Assembly: GCA_034509925.1 (NCBI GenBank)
Contig: CM067534.1
Coordinates: 4,471,501 to 4,535,500 of the forward strand
Origin: Hirudinaria manillensis
Lineage: Eukaryota; Annelida; Clitellata; Hirudinida; Hirudinidae
Direction of reading: 5' to 3'
DNA length: 64,000 nt
Positions within the stretch are counted from its first letter, which is position 1. Each line of letters opens with the position of its first letter. Both the position numbers and the translations under genes were made by a program. Of the stretch, positions 39,801-50,518 are shown one piece after another. Below the pieces are notes generated by a model. It searched no databases. It was not told the DNA's origin and was given only the letters and a program-made list of their open reading frames with translations.

Positions 39801-42800
39801 GTTTTTTCAAACGATTCCCAGTTTATCTCAAAGATCGAAGTGATGTGCCCCATCTCAACCAGTGACCACAATGTAATTGTTCTCAGACCAAATATTCTCA
39901 GTTATCTACCTGAAAACCAACAACTGCCATCATCTTTTGACTTCAAGAAAGGAGATTACTTGATGATTAATGAATACCTCTCATATATCGATTGGAACGC
40001 AATATTCCAGTATTGCCCCAATGTGGACTCCTGCTGGATTCAATTCAAGCAGCGGATCGATCTGGCCATCCACCTGTTCGTACCAAAATTTTCACTTTTC
40101 CATCAAAAATGTAAAACCAGATACCCCCACTTCATCAACAAACTGCTTAAAGAAAAGTCTAAACTCTGGAAGGCTTGGAGAAAACACAACAATGATATAA
40201 ACAAAAATACTTATTCTTTGTTTGCTAAGAACTGTGCTGCTACGACCAAGATCTATCACCAATCCCAGGAACTTCAACTACTCAAAAGTAAGAATATCGG
40301 CCAACTTTACAAGTACGCAAACAGAAAAATGCACATGAGGTCTGGGATATCTGAGGTTGCGCTCTCGGATGGCACCCTAACACGCGACCCATTGACAATC
40401 GCTGGTGCCTTCAACAACTATTTCTCAACAGTCTTCACTATTGATGATGGCAACAACCCTGGCACTTTCTTTAGAGCTTCCAATGTAATGCCGGACATTC
40501 ATTTTACACCTTATACAGTCTACTTGACACTTCTTGGACTCAAGCCATCACTGTCGGCAGGCCCGGATGGCATTCCGAACATATTCTTGAAAAAATGTGC
40601 CTCAACACTAGCTGTTCCACTGTCTCACCTTTTCGACGCATCCTATAAAGATCATAGATTGCCACAGGACTGGAAAATCGCCCTGGTAACACCCATCCAC
40701 AAGAAAGGTCCTACCACTTCTCTTGAAAACTATAGACCGATATCAATTACATCAACTAGCTGTAGAACTATGGAAAGAATAATCAATAAATTTCTGATGC
40801 AACACCTTTTAAACCACAAGCTCATCGACTGCAACCAGCATGGCTTTATTCCCGCACGTTCAACCACCACTAACATCCTCGAATGCACTCACCATTGGAC
40901 AGAAACCATACAAAACAGACAAAATTTGGACATCATCTACTTGGATTTTCGCAAGGCCTTCGACTCTGTATCTCACTCAAAACTAATGCTCAAAATTAGC
41001 ACTTATGGTCTTAGTGACAATGTGATAGGATGGATTAGCGACTTTCTTAATCTGCGAACGCAAAAAGTCATAATAAACGGCTCTGTCTCGGAAGAGGTTG
41101 CCGTTACTAGTGGAGTTCCCCAGGGGAGTGTTCTTGGGCCAACATTATTTTTACTCTACATAAACGACCTACCTGGCTTATTCAAGAACTCAGACACAAT
41201 TTGTAAGCTCTTCGCTGATGACATAAAGCTTTACAATAGTTCTCCTCTCCAGCTGCAGAGATCTCTTGATACGATAGTGGAGTGGAGTGAGAGATGGCAG
41301 CTACAACTCGCTCCCGACAAATGTCAGATTCTCTCATTAATTGGCTGCAAAAGATCTTTTCATCCAAATGAATATTGTATTCACAACCACATACTGTCAA
41401 GAGTTAACTTGATTCGAGATCTAGGAATACTCATAGATTCTTCGCTCCGACTTGACAAACACATAGATAACATCACCAGAAAGGCAGCTACAATATCCAA
41501 ACTGATTCTAGCATCATTTTCCTCACGTGACCATGACATCCTCATAAGGGCATTTTGTACCTTTGTTAGGCCAATACTCGAGTATGGCTCTCCTGTATGG
41601 AACCCACACAAAAAACTTCTCATCGATAGGCTTGAACAGATCCAAAAAAGGTTCACCAAGGCCATTCCCACACTGGCCAAATATCCTTATCTGCTGAGAC
41701 TAAAGATTCTTAAATTGCCCACCCTAGAAAAACGAAGACTACTGGCCGATCTCACCATGTGTTTTAAATTACTAAAAGGCCTTACTAATAGCAAAATCTC
41801 CACTACTCTCAACAGATCAACATACAATAGGACCAGAGGCCACAACTACAAACTCAGGACAAACAAATTCCGCTGTAATACTTCCAAATACTTTTTCTCC
41901 AATCGAATTGTCAAATCCTGGAACACCCTGCCAGCCCATGTCGTTAACTCCTCTACCACGTCCCGCTTCAATGCTGAGATCCACAAATTGAACCTTAACC
42001 AATACCTTAAATATCATGAACCCTAAGAGCTTACATCTGTACAAGAGTTTTTTTTTGTTTTTGTTTTTTGTTTTTTTTAAGTCCGAATGGCGATTGTTTA
42101 TGTTCTATTTGCGCTTCAGTTGTTTTTCCGAACGTGTCAGAGGCCTCGGCCCTTCGTTCGTCTTGAATAAATGAAATGAAATGATATAGTAACATTACAC
42201 CACATAAGCAGATACACAGACTGATTGAAAACACTTTTCACTCACTCAATCCCATCGTCATCAGGAAGGAACTCAGTACAGTTGTTTTCAGTTCTCTGAA
42301 GTTTTGTCATCGATGAGTACAGACTTGTACTGTTCGACGTGAAATAGGTATGTTCCAGTTCAGATATGTGGGCACAGCATCTAAATTTGACAGCATTTAT
42401 GAATTTATTGCAGATATTTGTGGAGGCTAAAAAAAATGAAATTGTTAAATATTTGTTTTGAGTTTGTTTGTTTGTTTATTTATTTTTTATTTATAGTTCT
42501 TTAGTAACAAGGTTAAGTGATTTGAAAAATAATTGGATCATTTATCAACAATGATTCAAATAAGCAAGCCAATGAAATATAAAGGAATATTAAACTTATT
42601 ATTAAAGGAATTAAATATGTAAAGATTCGAGTTATAATTGAACAAAAGCCTAAAGTTTCATTCCAAATGAAACACAGCAAAAGATTCCAAAACATAGTTT
42701 CAACAACCACACGAAACAAACAAAGAAACAAACAAACAGTAAAAGAACAACTAAATAAATAAAAATAAATTAATTAATTAATTAAAATAAACTGAGGTCA

Positions 42801-45022
42801 ACGAACCGCGAAATACATTTTGAATATTAAAACGACAACCAACTTGAAGACATTCTTCCAGCAGTCGTGTGCGTGACTTCCCATCTCGAGTCCGATGCCG
42901 AGGAGGACGTCCATGCTGAGGGCGTGCGCTGCGTGGAGGCGAGCGAGTCTGGGTTTGAAGGAGGAGGAGAGGGTGGCACTCAGGGAGGTGAAGGACGGGG
43001 GCATGGAAGTGGCGAAGGGGACGATGGCCGACGAGATCTTGTTGTTGTTGATGATGATGCTGTTGTTGTTTGACTTTTCTGCGGCCGACTGCTGGTGCTG
43101 AAGTTTCTCTTTCTTGATGTCGTCCAATTCGACGACGCAGGAAGCGCTCGCCAGGAGGGCGAAGACGGATCCGCTCCTGTTCTGCAGACCTGTGCCACGA
43201 TCGGCCATTTTGAATTTTTATCAACATTTCGGACAAAATTACAGATGTTTTCAATGTTAAAACATAAAATTAAATCACCAAAATAAAAAAAATAATTGTC
43301 TATCAGCAGAAGGAATGAAAAAAAAAAGAAAGAATGAAAATAACCGAAAGACGACAACAGCATGAAACGACAGCAAAAGCAAAACCTAAAACAGAAGAAA
43401 GCCTGGCAGCCTTTTGCAATCCTTCGAGACTCGTGCAAATGGCCGTCCTCATCTTCTTCGTCTCCTCTTTGGCGTTGAACAACAACATCAGACCGGAGTT
43501 TGAACAGGATCCCCTGCCGCTCGTCAGGACGGAAAGAACTTCCAATATGCTTTCCCAGCACTGAGTCAGGATGCTATGTGCAAGATTGTGTCCTAAGAAA
43601 TAAAGTATTTTAATATGCATGCTAATAATTAATGATACTGATCTGATTTATTATTATTATTATTAACTTTAAAGGATAGAAAGATAGGTTACACAACGTT
43701 TAAATGATTTAAAGATCTTCAATTATGCTTCAATATATCCGATGATAGCATAATTTATGTTTAATAAATACAAACAATTTTTGGATTTTACCATTTCTAA
43801 AGTAGAACCAATACAAACAAACAATACAAACTGCAATGCAATACAAACAAAACAAGGAAACAATTCAACACAAACAAAACCTCTCTGATGGAAGAGAAAG
43901 TAATTGGTTGCATTGAGTGCATCCAAGTCATCTTGGAATGAGGTCAACATTTGACCTCCAAGTCTGTGGCTGTTGAATCCATTCAGATCTAAAAATAAAT
44001 TAAATAGGGGTTATTGTGACCTGATGATCAATACAATTTAACAATTAAGATTGGTTTAAGTGAATCCAATTCAAACAAGCACTTCCTAATATGTAAAAAC
44101 AACAGCATCAACAACATCTATATCTACAATGGCAATAACTACAGCAACAGCAGCAACAACAACATCTATATCTACAATGGCAATATCTACAGCAACAACA
44201 ACAACAACAACATTTCAAATCCGCTACTGAAACAACTCCAACAAACCATTGAGGAGGGTCAGAAAGGCAGACCTCCTGACATCTTTGAGGTCGACTGCAA
44301 ACCTGCCCAGTTCGAGTACGTCCGAGGAGATGAGGAGTTTGAAGATTTCCTTCAACCAGGACTTGGAAACGTACAACAGGAGTCCAGTACTCAGGACCTC
44401 GTTGATGAATTGATCCTACGATGTCCGAGCACGGTGTTAACAATTTTATTTTTTCAAACACCAGGTGTAGACAGTCGGTCGCAAGAATGTCTCATATTTT
44501 TAGAGAGTAAAATCAATTACGTGACATAAATAGGAAATTAAACTATATCTGAGACAAACATCAGGATTTGTGTTTGTGTGTAAAATTTACAGAATTTATT
44601 GTTTTTTTAGTACATATTACTTTTGATTTAATTTTTAATCTGGAAATATTAACCTGAGAAATAGGCAGACTTTTCTCATGACTGGCATAATAGCCACTGC
44701 AATACAGGTTGACACTCAGGTGGAGAGCAGAATAGGAGGTCACATAAACTGCATCTGCATTCAGTATTGTTTCACTGCCCTCAAAGTTCATTTCTATAAA
44801 TAACAATTCCAACAGTCAACTACCAATCAACAATGATCGGAATATAATTAATATAACTAATGTTATTAATTAATATTCATGTTTAATGTTAATTCAATAA
44901 CTTAATAATAACTAATTTAATAATCAATATTCATGTTTAAACCTTCCCACAACAACGTGACAATAACATAACATCAGCATCAGCAAGTAACATCACACTA
45001 TAACAGTTTCCAATGGCAAGCA

Positions 45023-45064
<42 letters not shown>

Positions 45065-47889
45065 TTAGTCAAAATAATATTAATTAATTAATTAAAATAA
45101 AATAACCGGCACAAAACTTCGAAGCAAAATTGAGGACGATGTCGTCCGCAAAGAGGACATCCGAACATTTGCACAAGTCGCACAGGAGTTCTTTCAGTCC
45201 GGAGACGAACTTCTTCACCAAGTTCTTCGTGCACTCCGCTTCGGAAGCTTCGCAGTTTCGAGACGCGACCTTCGTCTCTTCGTTCCCGGAGCCGCCGACC
45301 TCCTCCTCTTCGCTCGTGCATTCTTCTGGCAAAAAGAAAACAAAAACGACTCAACTTTACGTCAACGATCGTGTCGTCTGCAATGTCGGAGTCCAAACAA
45401 CAACAACAACGATATCATCTTTTAAAATGTAATCCAATATGCTAGCAGCAGCAGCACAACATCTGCTTTAGTCATCTGAGAAAAAGGTCTACTTCTGACT
45501 ACGAAAGCACTTCAAACGAAAATCCAAGTCGTCTCAACTCACTGCCCTCCTGGCCCCCGCGGCCCTCGTGGCAGGCGAAGGAGCCTCGGACCATGGCGTC
45601 GACGGCCGCCAGGAAGTCGTTGACGAGATCCACGGTCGCCACGACGACCGAGGAGTCGCTGCACCGACTGCACTCTTGGAGTGAATCCATGATTCTAAGC
45701 GACGGTCGTTTTCGTGTTTAGAACGAGTCCAAATGATTTGTTCGTGAATTTAATTTGATTTTTATTTCAATTAAATTTATGATTAAATATAATTAAATTG
45801 AAATAAAAATTAAATTTATAATTTAATTCATAATTTAACTTAATTTATAATTATGTTTATAGCGATTCTTTTAAATTTAAAGTTGCAGACGAGTTTTAAT
45901 AAATCGTTTCAAGACGAACATCTTCATAAGTCTCATGTCAGAAATGGACTTATTCTTTGAACTTCCAGACTTTTCCTTGTCGTCTCTCACCATCGGACCA
46001 CACATGGTGATGAGGCCGGCAGGAGATGAAAGAAGCTGCAGATAAAAATATTATAAAAAAAAATTAATTATTACCATTTATATTATTATATAATATATTG
46101 TATATTATGTTAACTTATATTATTATGTTAATTTATATTATTGATTAATTATTATTAATCATTTATTGTTGGTATTTGATAACTTCTTAACGACTCTGAC
46201 GCTAATTTTGTTTAACAAGCAAGCAGTGCTTCTATTTCTTTTGCATTCAATCAATCAATCCAAAAACATACGTCGTTATTCAAGAACTGAAGTGACAATT
46301 TTTATTGATTGCATTTTAATCTCATAATTTAATAAAAATTGTCGTATTATAATTAATTAATTAAACTATTACCTAATTAATCATTATTTATTAATTATTT
46401 ATTAATTATTATTTACCGGTTTCAGAGATTTTATGACGTCGAGTCTGTAAGCAGGACAAGGATAGAGGAGCATTCTGTGGAAGAGGGACTCAAAAACAGG
46501 TCTCAGGGAGGAAAACCTTCCCAAAGTTCTGACTAGGTTGATGGAAATGCTATAAAAAGAAAAGAAGAAAAGGGGTGGAACCATTGAAATATATTTGAAT
46601 AATTAAAATATAATTAGGTAAATATAACAAGATAATGAATTTATTATTATCTGCCTAATTAAGGCATTTCATCATCATTGAAATCTGCTTGTTTATTCTG
46701 CTGCCTCAAAAGAAATTAACATAAATTAACATAAATTATAAAACATAAAATAGAATTTAGAAATGAACTAAAATTTATAAATAAAAAAAAAAGGTAAACA
46801 ACATAAAAAAATGGCATAAAATAGAAACATCGTACAAGCATGAAGCATGAAGACCATCATTGCTACCTCAACTTCACAGAAAAACAACCCCAAGAATAAC
46901 CTGTAAATAATCTTAGCAGAAGTACTGGACACAACAGGAGCATTCGAACTGCAGGCGGATCCTCGACCGATTTCGTCGCTCGGAGTGGCGGGCAGTTTGG
47001 ATGCGACCAGCGATTTGTCGTTCATGGGATTGGCAAGGATGCTGATCAGGGTCGGGCACAACTTCTGCCTGGAATATATTCATTTGACTTGCACAATGAA
47101 GGATAAAACATTTAAATATTTAAAACATTTAAATATTTAAAACATTTGAAACATTTAAATATTTAAAACATTTGAAACATTTAAATATTTAAAACATTTG
47201 AAACATTTAAATATTTAAAACATTTGAAACATTTAAACAACATTTAATAACATTTAATGTTTAATAATAAAAATCACTTATTTCAGGGTCTCACAATAGA
47301 TCCGTATAATCGCATGTAACGAACACGACAACAAAAGCACAAGAACGCAACATCTTTTAATTTTTAGAGACACATGCTCTAGCAGCATGTTAATACAACT
47401 CTTCTGAACAGCTAGATAACTCAGCAATCAAAAGCCAATCATCTGACCAAATAAGATCGTGGAAGACTGGAAGAATGCTGATGGAAGGAGGAAGTTTTCC
47501 AAGAAGGACGAGTACCCCCTCCAGAAGCAGGGGCTCCGTGGGACTCGATTGGCCCGGGCAATGAGACAGGTTGTCACAAAGGTATTGGAATACGGCTACG
47601 AAGTCCTCTTCTTTCGGAGCAACAGCCGATGCTGCGGAGTTACATTTATTGACTGAAATTCATGCATTGTTAATTAGCAATAATGCAGATAATTACTTTT
47701 TAATTCAGATTTATTATAATACTATTTTATTATACTTTGTATTTATTTATTTGTTTATTTATTTAATGCTCACTATTTTCCGGGAAAATATATGTCTTGT
47801 CGTCGGATCCTCTCTAAAAAACAAAAAAGATTATCTCTTTAAGAATCCTTATCACTTTTAAAATATACATATTTGCTTTAAATTAACAT

Positions 47890-47922
<33 letters not shown>

Positions 47923-47957
47923 TTATATATATATATATATAAATATAATATAAATAT

Positions 47958-48027
<70 letters not shown>

Positions 48028-50518
48028 TATAATATTAACACTGTAAGGCAATGATTTCATGGTACTTTATATAATAGCGGTTTCCATTCAAATAGTGCTT
48101 TATTCTCCCTATTTTCTGAGATGTATGACTCACAGAATTACAAAAAAAAAGGTAAAATATTTAAATGAAATTCATCAAAAGAGTAACATAAATTCTAAAA
48201 TAATATTTTAATCAATTTAAAAGTAAAATTAAAAACAATTTGCATCAAATTGAACTAAATGTAGTTGATGAAAGACCATCCTACTCAAACATGTCATGCA
48301 ACACTTTCTCAACACCAACAACAACAACAACAAATTCCCTCGTCTAACCACGACAATGGATTCATTTTCCTGCAGTCTGTCGTTCAAGGAGGACAGGAGT
48401 TGATTGAAGGTCCCCCTGACGGCCATGTTGACGCTGATGTTGGTGCTCGTGTAATAAATCTCTAACATCTCCTACATGGCACGTGCCATTCAATAAACCA
48501 AAGCTTTTGTATACTTAATAACTCTGGAATTATTAAGTAAATAAAATATTTTGCAAAGAAATTCAGAAAATCAATAAATCAAGAAAGCAAATAAAATGCT
48601 TAAATAAATCGAAGAAAGCCGTCAAGCAGCGAAACAACTAAAAACAGAAACGAGAACAAACAAAACAAAAATCTTGAACAAAGCGACCGAGGAAAATCGT
48701 TAAATAATAATAATTTAAACGGAAGCACTTCCTAACCCAGGCTCGAGCGAAGGAAATGAAAGACGTCAGAAGACCCCAGCAAGCCGAACGAGACCGTGCA
48801 CGACGCTTTATTTATCGGTGCATACCTCGTAAGAATCGGGATCGGAAGCCTTGACCGAGAACATGTGAATCATCCGCAAGAACGTGTTAAACACAAAGTT
48901 CCTCACCGTCTGCCTGTTGGCCGTGGTGAGAGACTCCATGCACAACTGCACGACAACACACAAACAACGGCTGATGTTAAAGACTGCATCTTTCTAACAA
49001 CAAAACAATTCTAATCTAACGCATCGAACAGAATAAGCATCGAGGAAAAGCTTTGAAAAGAGTTCATTGTACACTGAATGCAGCCTAGAAACTGATTGCA
49101 TGTCACAAAAGAAACGTCACGACGGCAGAGAAAGAAATCGTGAAAAACTTTGAAAGCACTGAAATGTAGTCGCACCTTGATGACGTTTATGACGACCGCG
49201 GCACACATGCTCTGAGGGAGAGATAAGGACATGTTCAGGAGCAGCTACAAGTCACAAATGCACTACATAAATATATCTTGAATATAAATATATTGAATAT
49301 GTTGCAATTTATATATTATAAATTTAAATCAAGAATATATATATCCATGTTAAATTTATAAAAGTTATTCCTTTCCAGGCAAATTTAAAATTTCCTGGAA
49401 TGTTTGTAGTCCTATATATGGCAATTCAATTGTTTTCAAGCAAAGCTCAGGTTTACAAACAGAAATACAAGGAATACAAACGAAAACAATCCATTTGGAT
49501 GATTTGTTAGAGTTTAATATCTAATTTAATATTTAATTTAATATTAGTTTAATATTTAATTTAAATTGGAATTTGATATTCCTAATACCCTCATAACATC
49601 AACTTGGACATCCTCAGACAAGGCAGAGGTGGAATGGAGAATTGACAAAATCTGAAGTGGAAACCACTGCTCCAGTTCCTCTTCTTTCATATCAGCTTCA
49701 CTGGAATGCATCTGACCATCCTTCAGCATGTGCTGACAATTTTTCAAATTGTTCGATTAATTGTATAATTTTCATTTGCATCTAAAATACTAAGCATCTT
49801 GCTCGATTAGACAATATCCATGAAGTTCCTTAAACAAGCTTTAACAAAGTGCATAAACCAAATAGTGTAATAGTGGCCCATTGACAAATGCCAAATATTA
49901 TCATTTAGATGTTGATAAAAGGAAAATATGAAAATTCAAATGAAAACAAGGGCAAAACACACTTGTATTCCTGTCACAGCAAATGATGCAAGCCTTTGAT
50001 TTTTGGATTCTATGGCAGTTTGGAAAGCTTCCAAGCATCTGGCTCTGTCAAAAAACCATGAACCCAATTGAAATCGTTCAAATAATCAAAAAGAATTTTC
50101 AAGCCGTCCACATTTATTCTAGAAATTATTTGAATGAAATATAATTATAAATATTTGCACAATTGATAAGTCTGCTTAGGGAAACTGTGATGGTAATGTG
50201 ACTTTTAATAATGGCAAGCCAATTAAAAGCCCATCAAAAGCCATAAATTGCAACATATTCAAAATATTTTAAAACTTTCAACCTAATTTGGTAAGGCTTA
50301 TAGGAGAGAAAGTTGCTCTTTTGTTCAAGAAAATCTGTGAATAAAAGATGTTCATAAAGATCTAGCAAACAAATGACTGGTTACAATTAAATATACAAAT
50401 GGCTAAAATAGCAAATTAATAAACAAAAACCTAGAATGTCCTGTGCTTGGCTGTGAACTTTGACATACTTTAGGACTTTTGATGTTTCTTTTACAATTTG
50501 CTTTAATGATTCCTCCAT
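30190..50518 (-). CDS. ARFGEF3: ARFGEF3/BIG3 homologue (37 exons)
   Basis: Exons: 50518-50431, 50334-50283, 50044-49963, 49732-49589, 49244-49176, 48945-48826, 48471-48349, 47813-47774, 47652-47448, 47068-46901, 46549-46417, 46035-45920, 45694-45543, 45325-45107, 44793-44654, 44415-44247, 43988-43881, 43592-43386, 43189-42844, 42380-42246, 38031-37843, 37571-37319, 37042-36863, 36559-36298, 35993-35804, 35717-35083, 34816-34721, 34475-34302, 33765-33648, 33368-33140, 32928-32801, 32722-32541, 32431-32278, 31773-31608, 31541-31298, 30810-30563, 30417-30190. Every phase joins: 6492 nt, 2163 aa, close to the roughly 2180 of vertebrate BIG3. BIG3 is a large HEAT-repeat Sec7-family protein implicated in secretory-granule biogenesis. 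Matching segments run the whole length: [62 protein letters not shown] and [12 protein letters not shown] at the end. The Sec7 glutamate motif is not recognisable. The intron 42245-38032 contains a LINE. Orthology was judged by recalled similarity. Confidence 0.88.
31085..31135. repeat. AAT microsatellite in ARFGEF3 intron
   Basis: AATAATAATGATAATGATGG-type run in an intron; not coding. Confidence 0.75.
33425..33610. repeat. CAT/CAC/CGT trinucleotide tract in ARFGEF3 intron
   Basis: Long mixed CATCATCACC and TCGTCATC units between the exons ending at 33648 and starting at 33368 (gene order). No coding content. Confidence 0.85.
34178..34292. repeat. 27-bp tandem repeat in ARFGEF3 intron
   Basis: Four to five copies of a 27-bp unit containing ATCATAAAATATTAAAATCA with few mismatches, immediately 3' (gene order) of the exon 34475-34302. 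Confidence 0.9.
36050..36285. repeat. Imperfect tandem duplication, about 125 bp
   Basis: Two adjacent copies share AACAATTAAGAATTTATTAT, then a TTCATTATTA-rich part, AACTCACCACC and a CAT/CAC run. Both lie in the intron between the exons 36559-36298 and 35993-35804. Confidence 0.8.
37125..37215. repeat. 30-bp tandem repeat in ARFGEF3 intron
   Basis: About three copies of a unit containing AAAGATAATTTGATTGTTAA, in the intron between exons 37571-37319 and 37042-36863. Confidence 0.85.
38459..39205 (+). CDS. LINE ORF1 protein
   Basis: 248 codons. The N-terminal part is predicted coiled coil (heptad-rich, ending in [20 protein letters not shown]), followed by a basic region and a compact C-terminal domain (NNVIVAGLP...VRDLI) of the kind found in ORF1 proteins of CR1/L2-type elements. 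Such proteins bind the element's RNA. No CCHC zinc knuckle was seen. The ORF ends 85 nt before the first ATG of ORF2, but the ORF2 frame is already open from 39150, so the two frames overlap by 56 nt with a +1 shift. Confidence 0.75.
   Translation: MPKADKSSISEESVKELLAEITDSLCSQMMKMNERIMISVTERLTENFNKSVEFMTTTFQNMIVQMTKSLTDSFQTALAPITQRLEVLEKETAAKEHKDSSGSYSEAIKIATKTLLDFDKEKDEMKRRANNVIVAGLPSKPGTNDVDLFSAFCESNLTVKPRVLRTRRLGHDTKDPSAKLCVTLGDADAVRDLISSSRVLRASPTPEIRQVYLNHDLTRLQSEQAYAKRLTKRSSGFQKNIPTKQPFP
39150..42026 (+). CDS. LINE ORF2: AP endonuclease and reverse transcriptase
   Basis: The first ATG is at 39291 (911 codons), but the open frame begins at 39150 and its extra residues ([21 protein letters not shown]) belong to the start of the endonuclease, so true translation begins upstream of that ATG or by frameshift/reinitiation from ORF1. 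Endonuclease motifs: [24 protein letters not shown]. Reverse transcriptase motifs: [26 protein letters not shown] and the catalytic FADDIKLY. The C-terminal region ([13 protein letters not shown]) is typical of CR1/Jockey-group elements. There are no internal stops. Confidence 0.9.
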   Translation, partial: PNVHLASRRTFPRSSPFRNSSPALQLTANKWILTNLRSCNNKFNEVFMFLNSEEPDIFCCTETWLNPDFPSSLFCPRSYQVFRWDRNSKGGGVMLIIRECFSYRMVKIPNEYSNTEIVCIDLSANNSIYRIIVYYRPGGFDLEASNYACESIKCLYHLCSTKHTICLLGDFNLPALDWTHLTAPNNNIYRLFFEFFNNCGLHQFVTTPTRQVNILDLVFSNDSQFISKIEVMCPISTSDHNVIVLRPNILSYLPENQQLPSSFDFKKGDYLMINEYLSYIDWNAIFQYCPNVDSCWIQFKQRIDLAIHLFVPKFSLFHQKCKTRYPHFINKLLKEKSKLWKAWRKHNNDINKNTYSLFAKNCAATTKIYHQSQELQLLKSKNIGQLYKYANRKMHMRSGISEVALSDGTLTRDPLTIAGAFNNYFSTVFTIDDGNNPGTFFRASNVMPDIHFTPYTVYLTLLGLKPSLSAGPDGIPNIFLKKCASTLAVPLSHLFDASYKDHRLPQDWKIALVTPIHKKGPTTSLENYRPISITSTSCRTMERIINKFLMQHLLNHKLIDCNQHGFIPARSTTTNILECTHHWTETIQNRQNLDIIYLDFRKAFDSVSHSKLMLKISTYGLSDNVIGWISDFLNLRTQKVIINGSVSEEVAVTSGVPQGSVLGPTLFLLYINDLPGLFKNSDTICKLFADDIKLYNSSPLQLQRSLDTIVEWSERWQLQLAPDKCQILSLIGCKRSFHPNEYCIHNHILSRVNLIRDLGILIDSSLRLDKHIDNITRKAATISKLILASFSSRDHDILIRAFCTFVRPILEYGSPVWNPHKKLLIDRLEQIQKRFTKAIPTLAKYPYLLRLKILKLPTLEKRRLLADLTMCFKLLKGLTNSKISTTLNRSTYNRTRGHNYKLRTNKFRCNTSKYFFSNRIVKSWNTLPAHVVNSSTTSRFNAEIHKLNLNQYLKYHEP
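44105..44212. repeat. Duplicated CAG/CAA-rich segment, about 51 bp
   Basis: Two copies of a unit with ATCTATATCTACAATGGCAA plus CAACAACA, in the ARFGEF3 intron following exon 44415-44247. Confidence 0.8.
45026..45062. repeat. AAT microsatellite
   Basis: Perfect (AAT)n of about 12 units in an ARFGEF3 intron. Confidence 0.9.
47105..47240. repeat. 26-bp tandem repeat in ARFGEF3 intron
   Basis: About five copies of a unit built from AACATTTAAATATTTAAA and ACATTTG, highly uniform, in the intron between exons 47652-47448 and 47068-46901. Confidence 0.9.
47774..47813 (-). CDS. ARFGEF3: 40-nt micro-exon of ARFGEF3
   Basis: Part of the ARFGEF3 gene. It was found because the exon ending at 48349 is phase 0 while the exon starting at 47652 needs phase 1. 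This 40-nt segment has a strong acceptor (pyrimidine run then TTTTTTAG), a GTGAGC donor and exactly the required phases, adding [13 protein letters not shown]. Confidence 0.7.
47890..48026. repeat. (TA)n tract with TATAAATA interruptions
   Basis: About 135 bp of nearly pure TA dinucleotides, in the ARFGEF3 intron next to the 40-nt micro-exon. Such self-complementary tracts extrude cruciforms easily and are often length-variable. Confidence 0.95.

Larger units (their letters stand above)
38310..42184 (+). mobile_element. CR1/Jockey-like non-LTR retrotransposon, apparently intact
   Basis: A LINE lies in the 4.2-kb ARFGEF3 intron (38032-42245), opposite in strand to the host gene. It has a 5' leader, ORF1 (38459-39205), ORF2 with endonuclease and reverse transcriptase (39150/39291-42026) and a 3' end of short ATGAA repeats (ATAAATGAAATGAAATGA, about 42166-42183). 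Base composition is clearly more GC-rich and free of microsatellites than the flanks. The 5' boundary (38290-38458) is approximate and I found no clear target-site duplication. No stop interrupts either ORF, so the insertion is probably young. Confidence 0.85.

Noticed and set aside
42778..43561. Arg/Pro/His-rich minus-strand frames overlapping 43.0-43.5 kb
   Set aside because: Shadows of the ARFGEF3 exons 43189-42844 and 43592-43386 in the wrong frame.
44108..44461. Frame with a long Cys run
   Set aside because: Read out of frame from CAACAG-type repeats and the ARFGEF3 exon 44415-44247.
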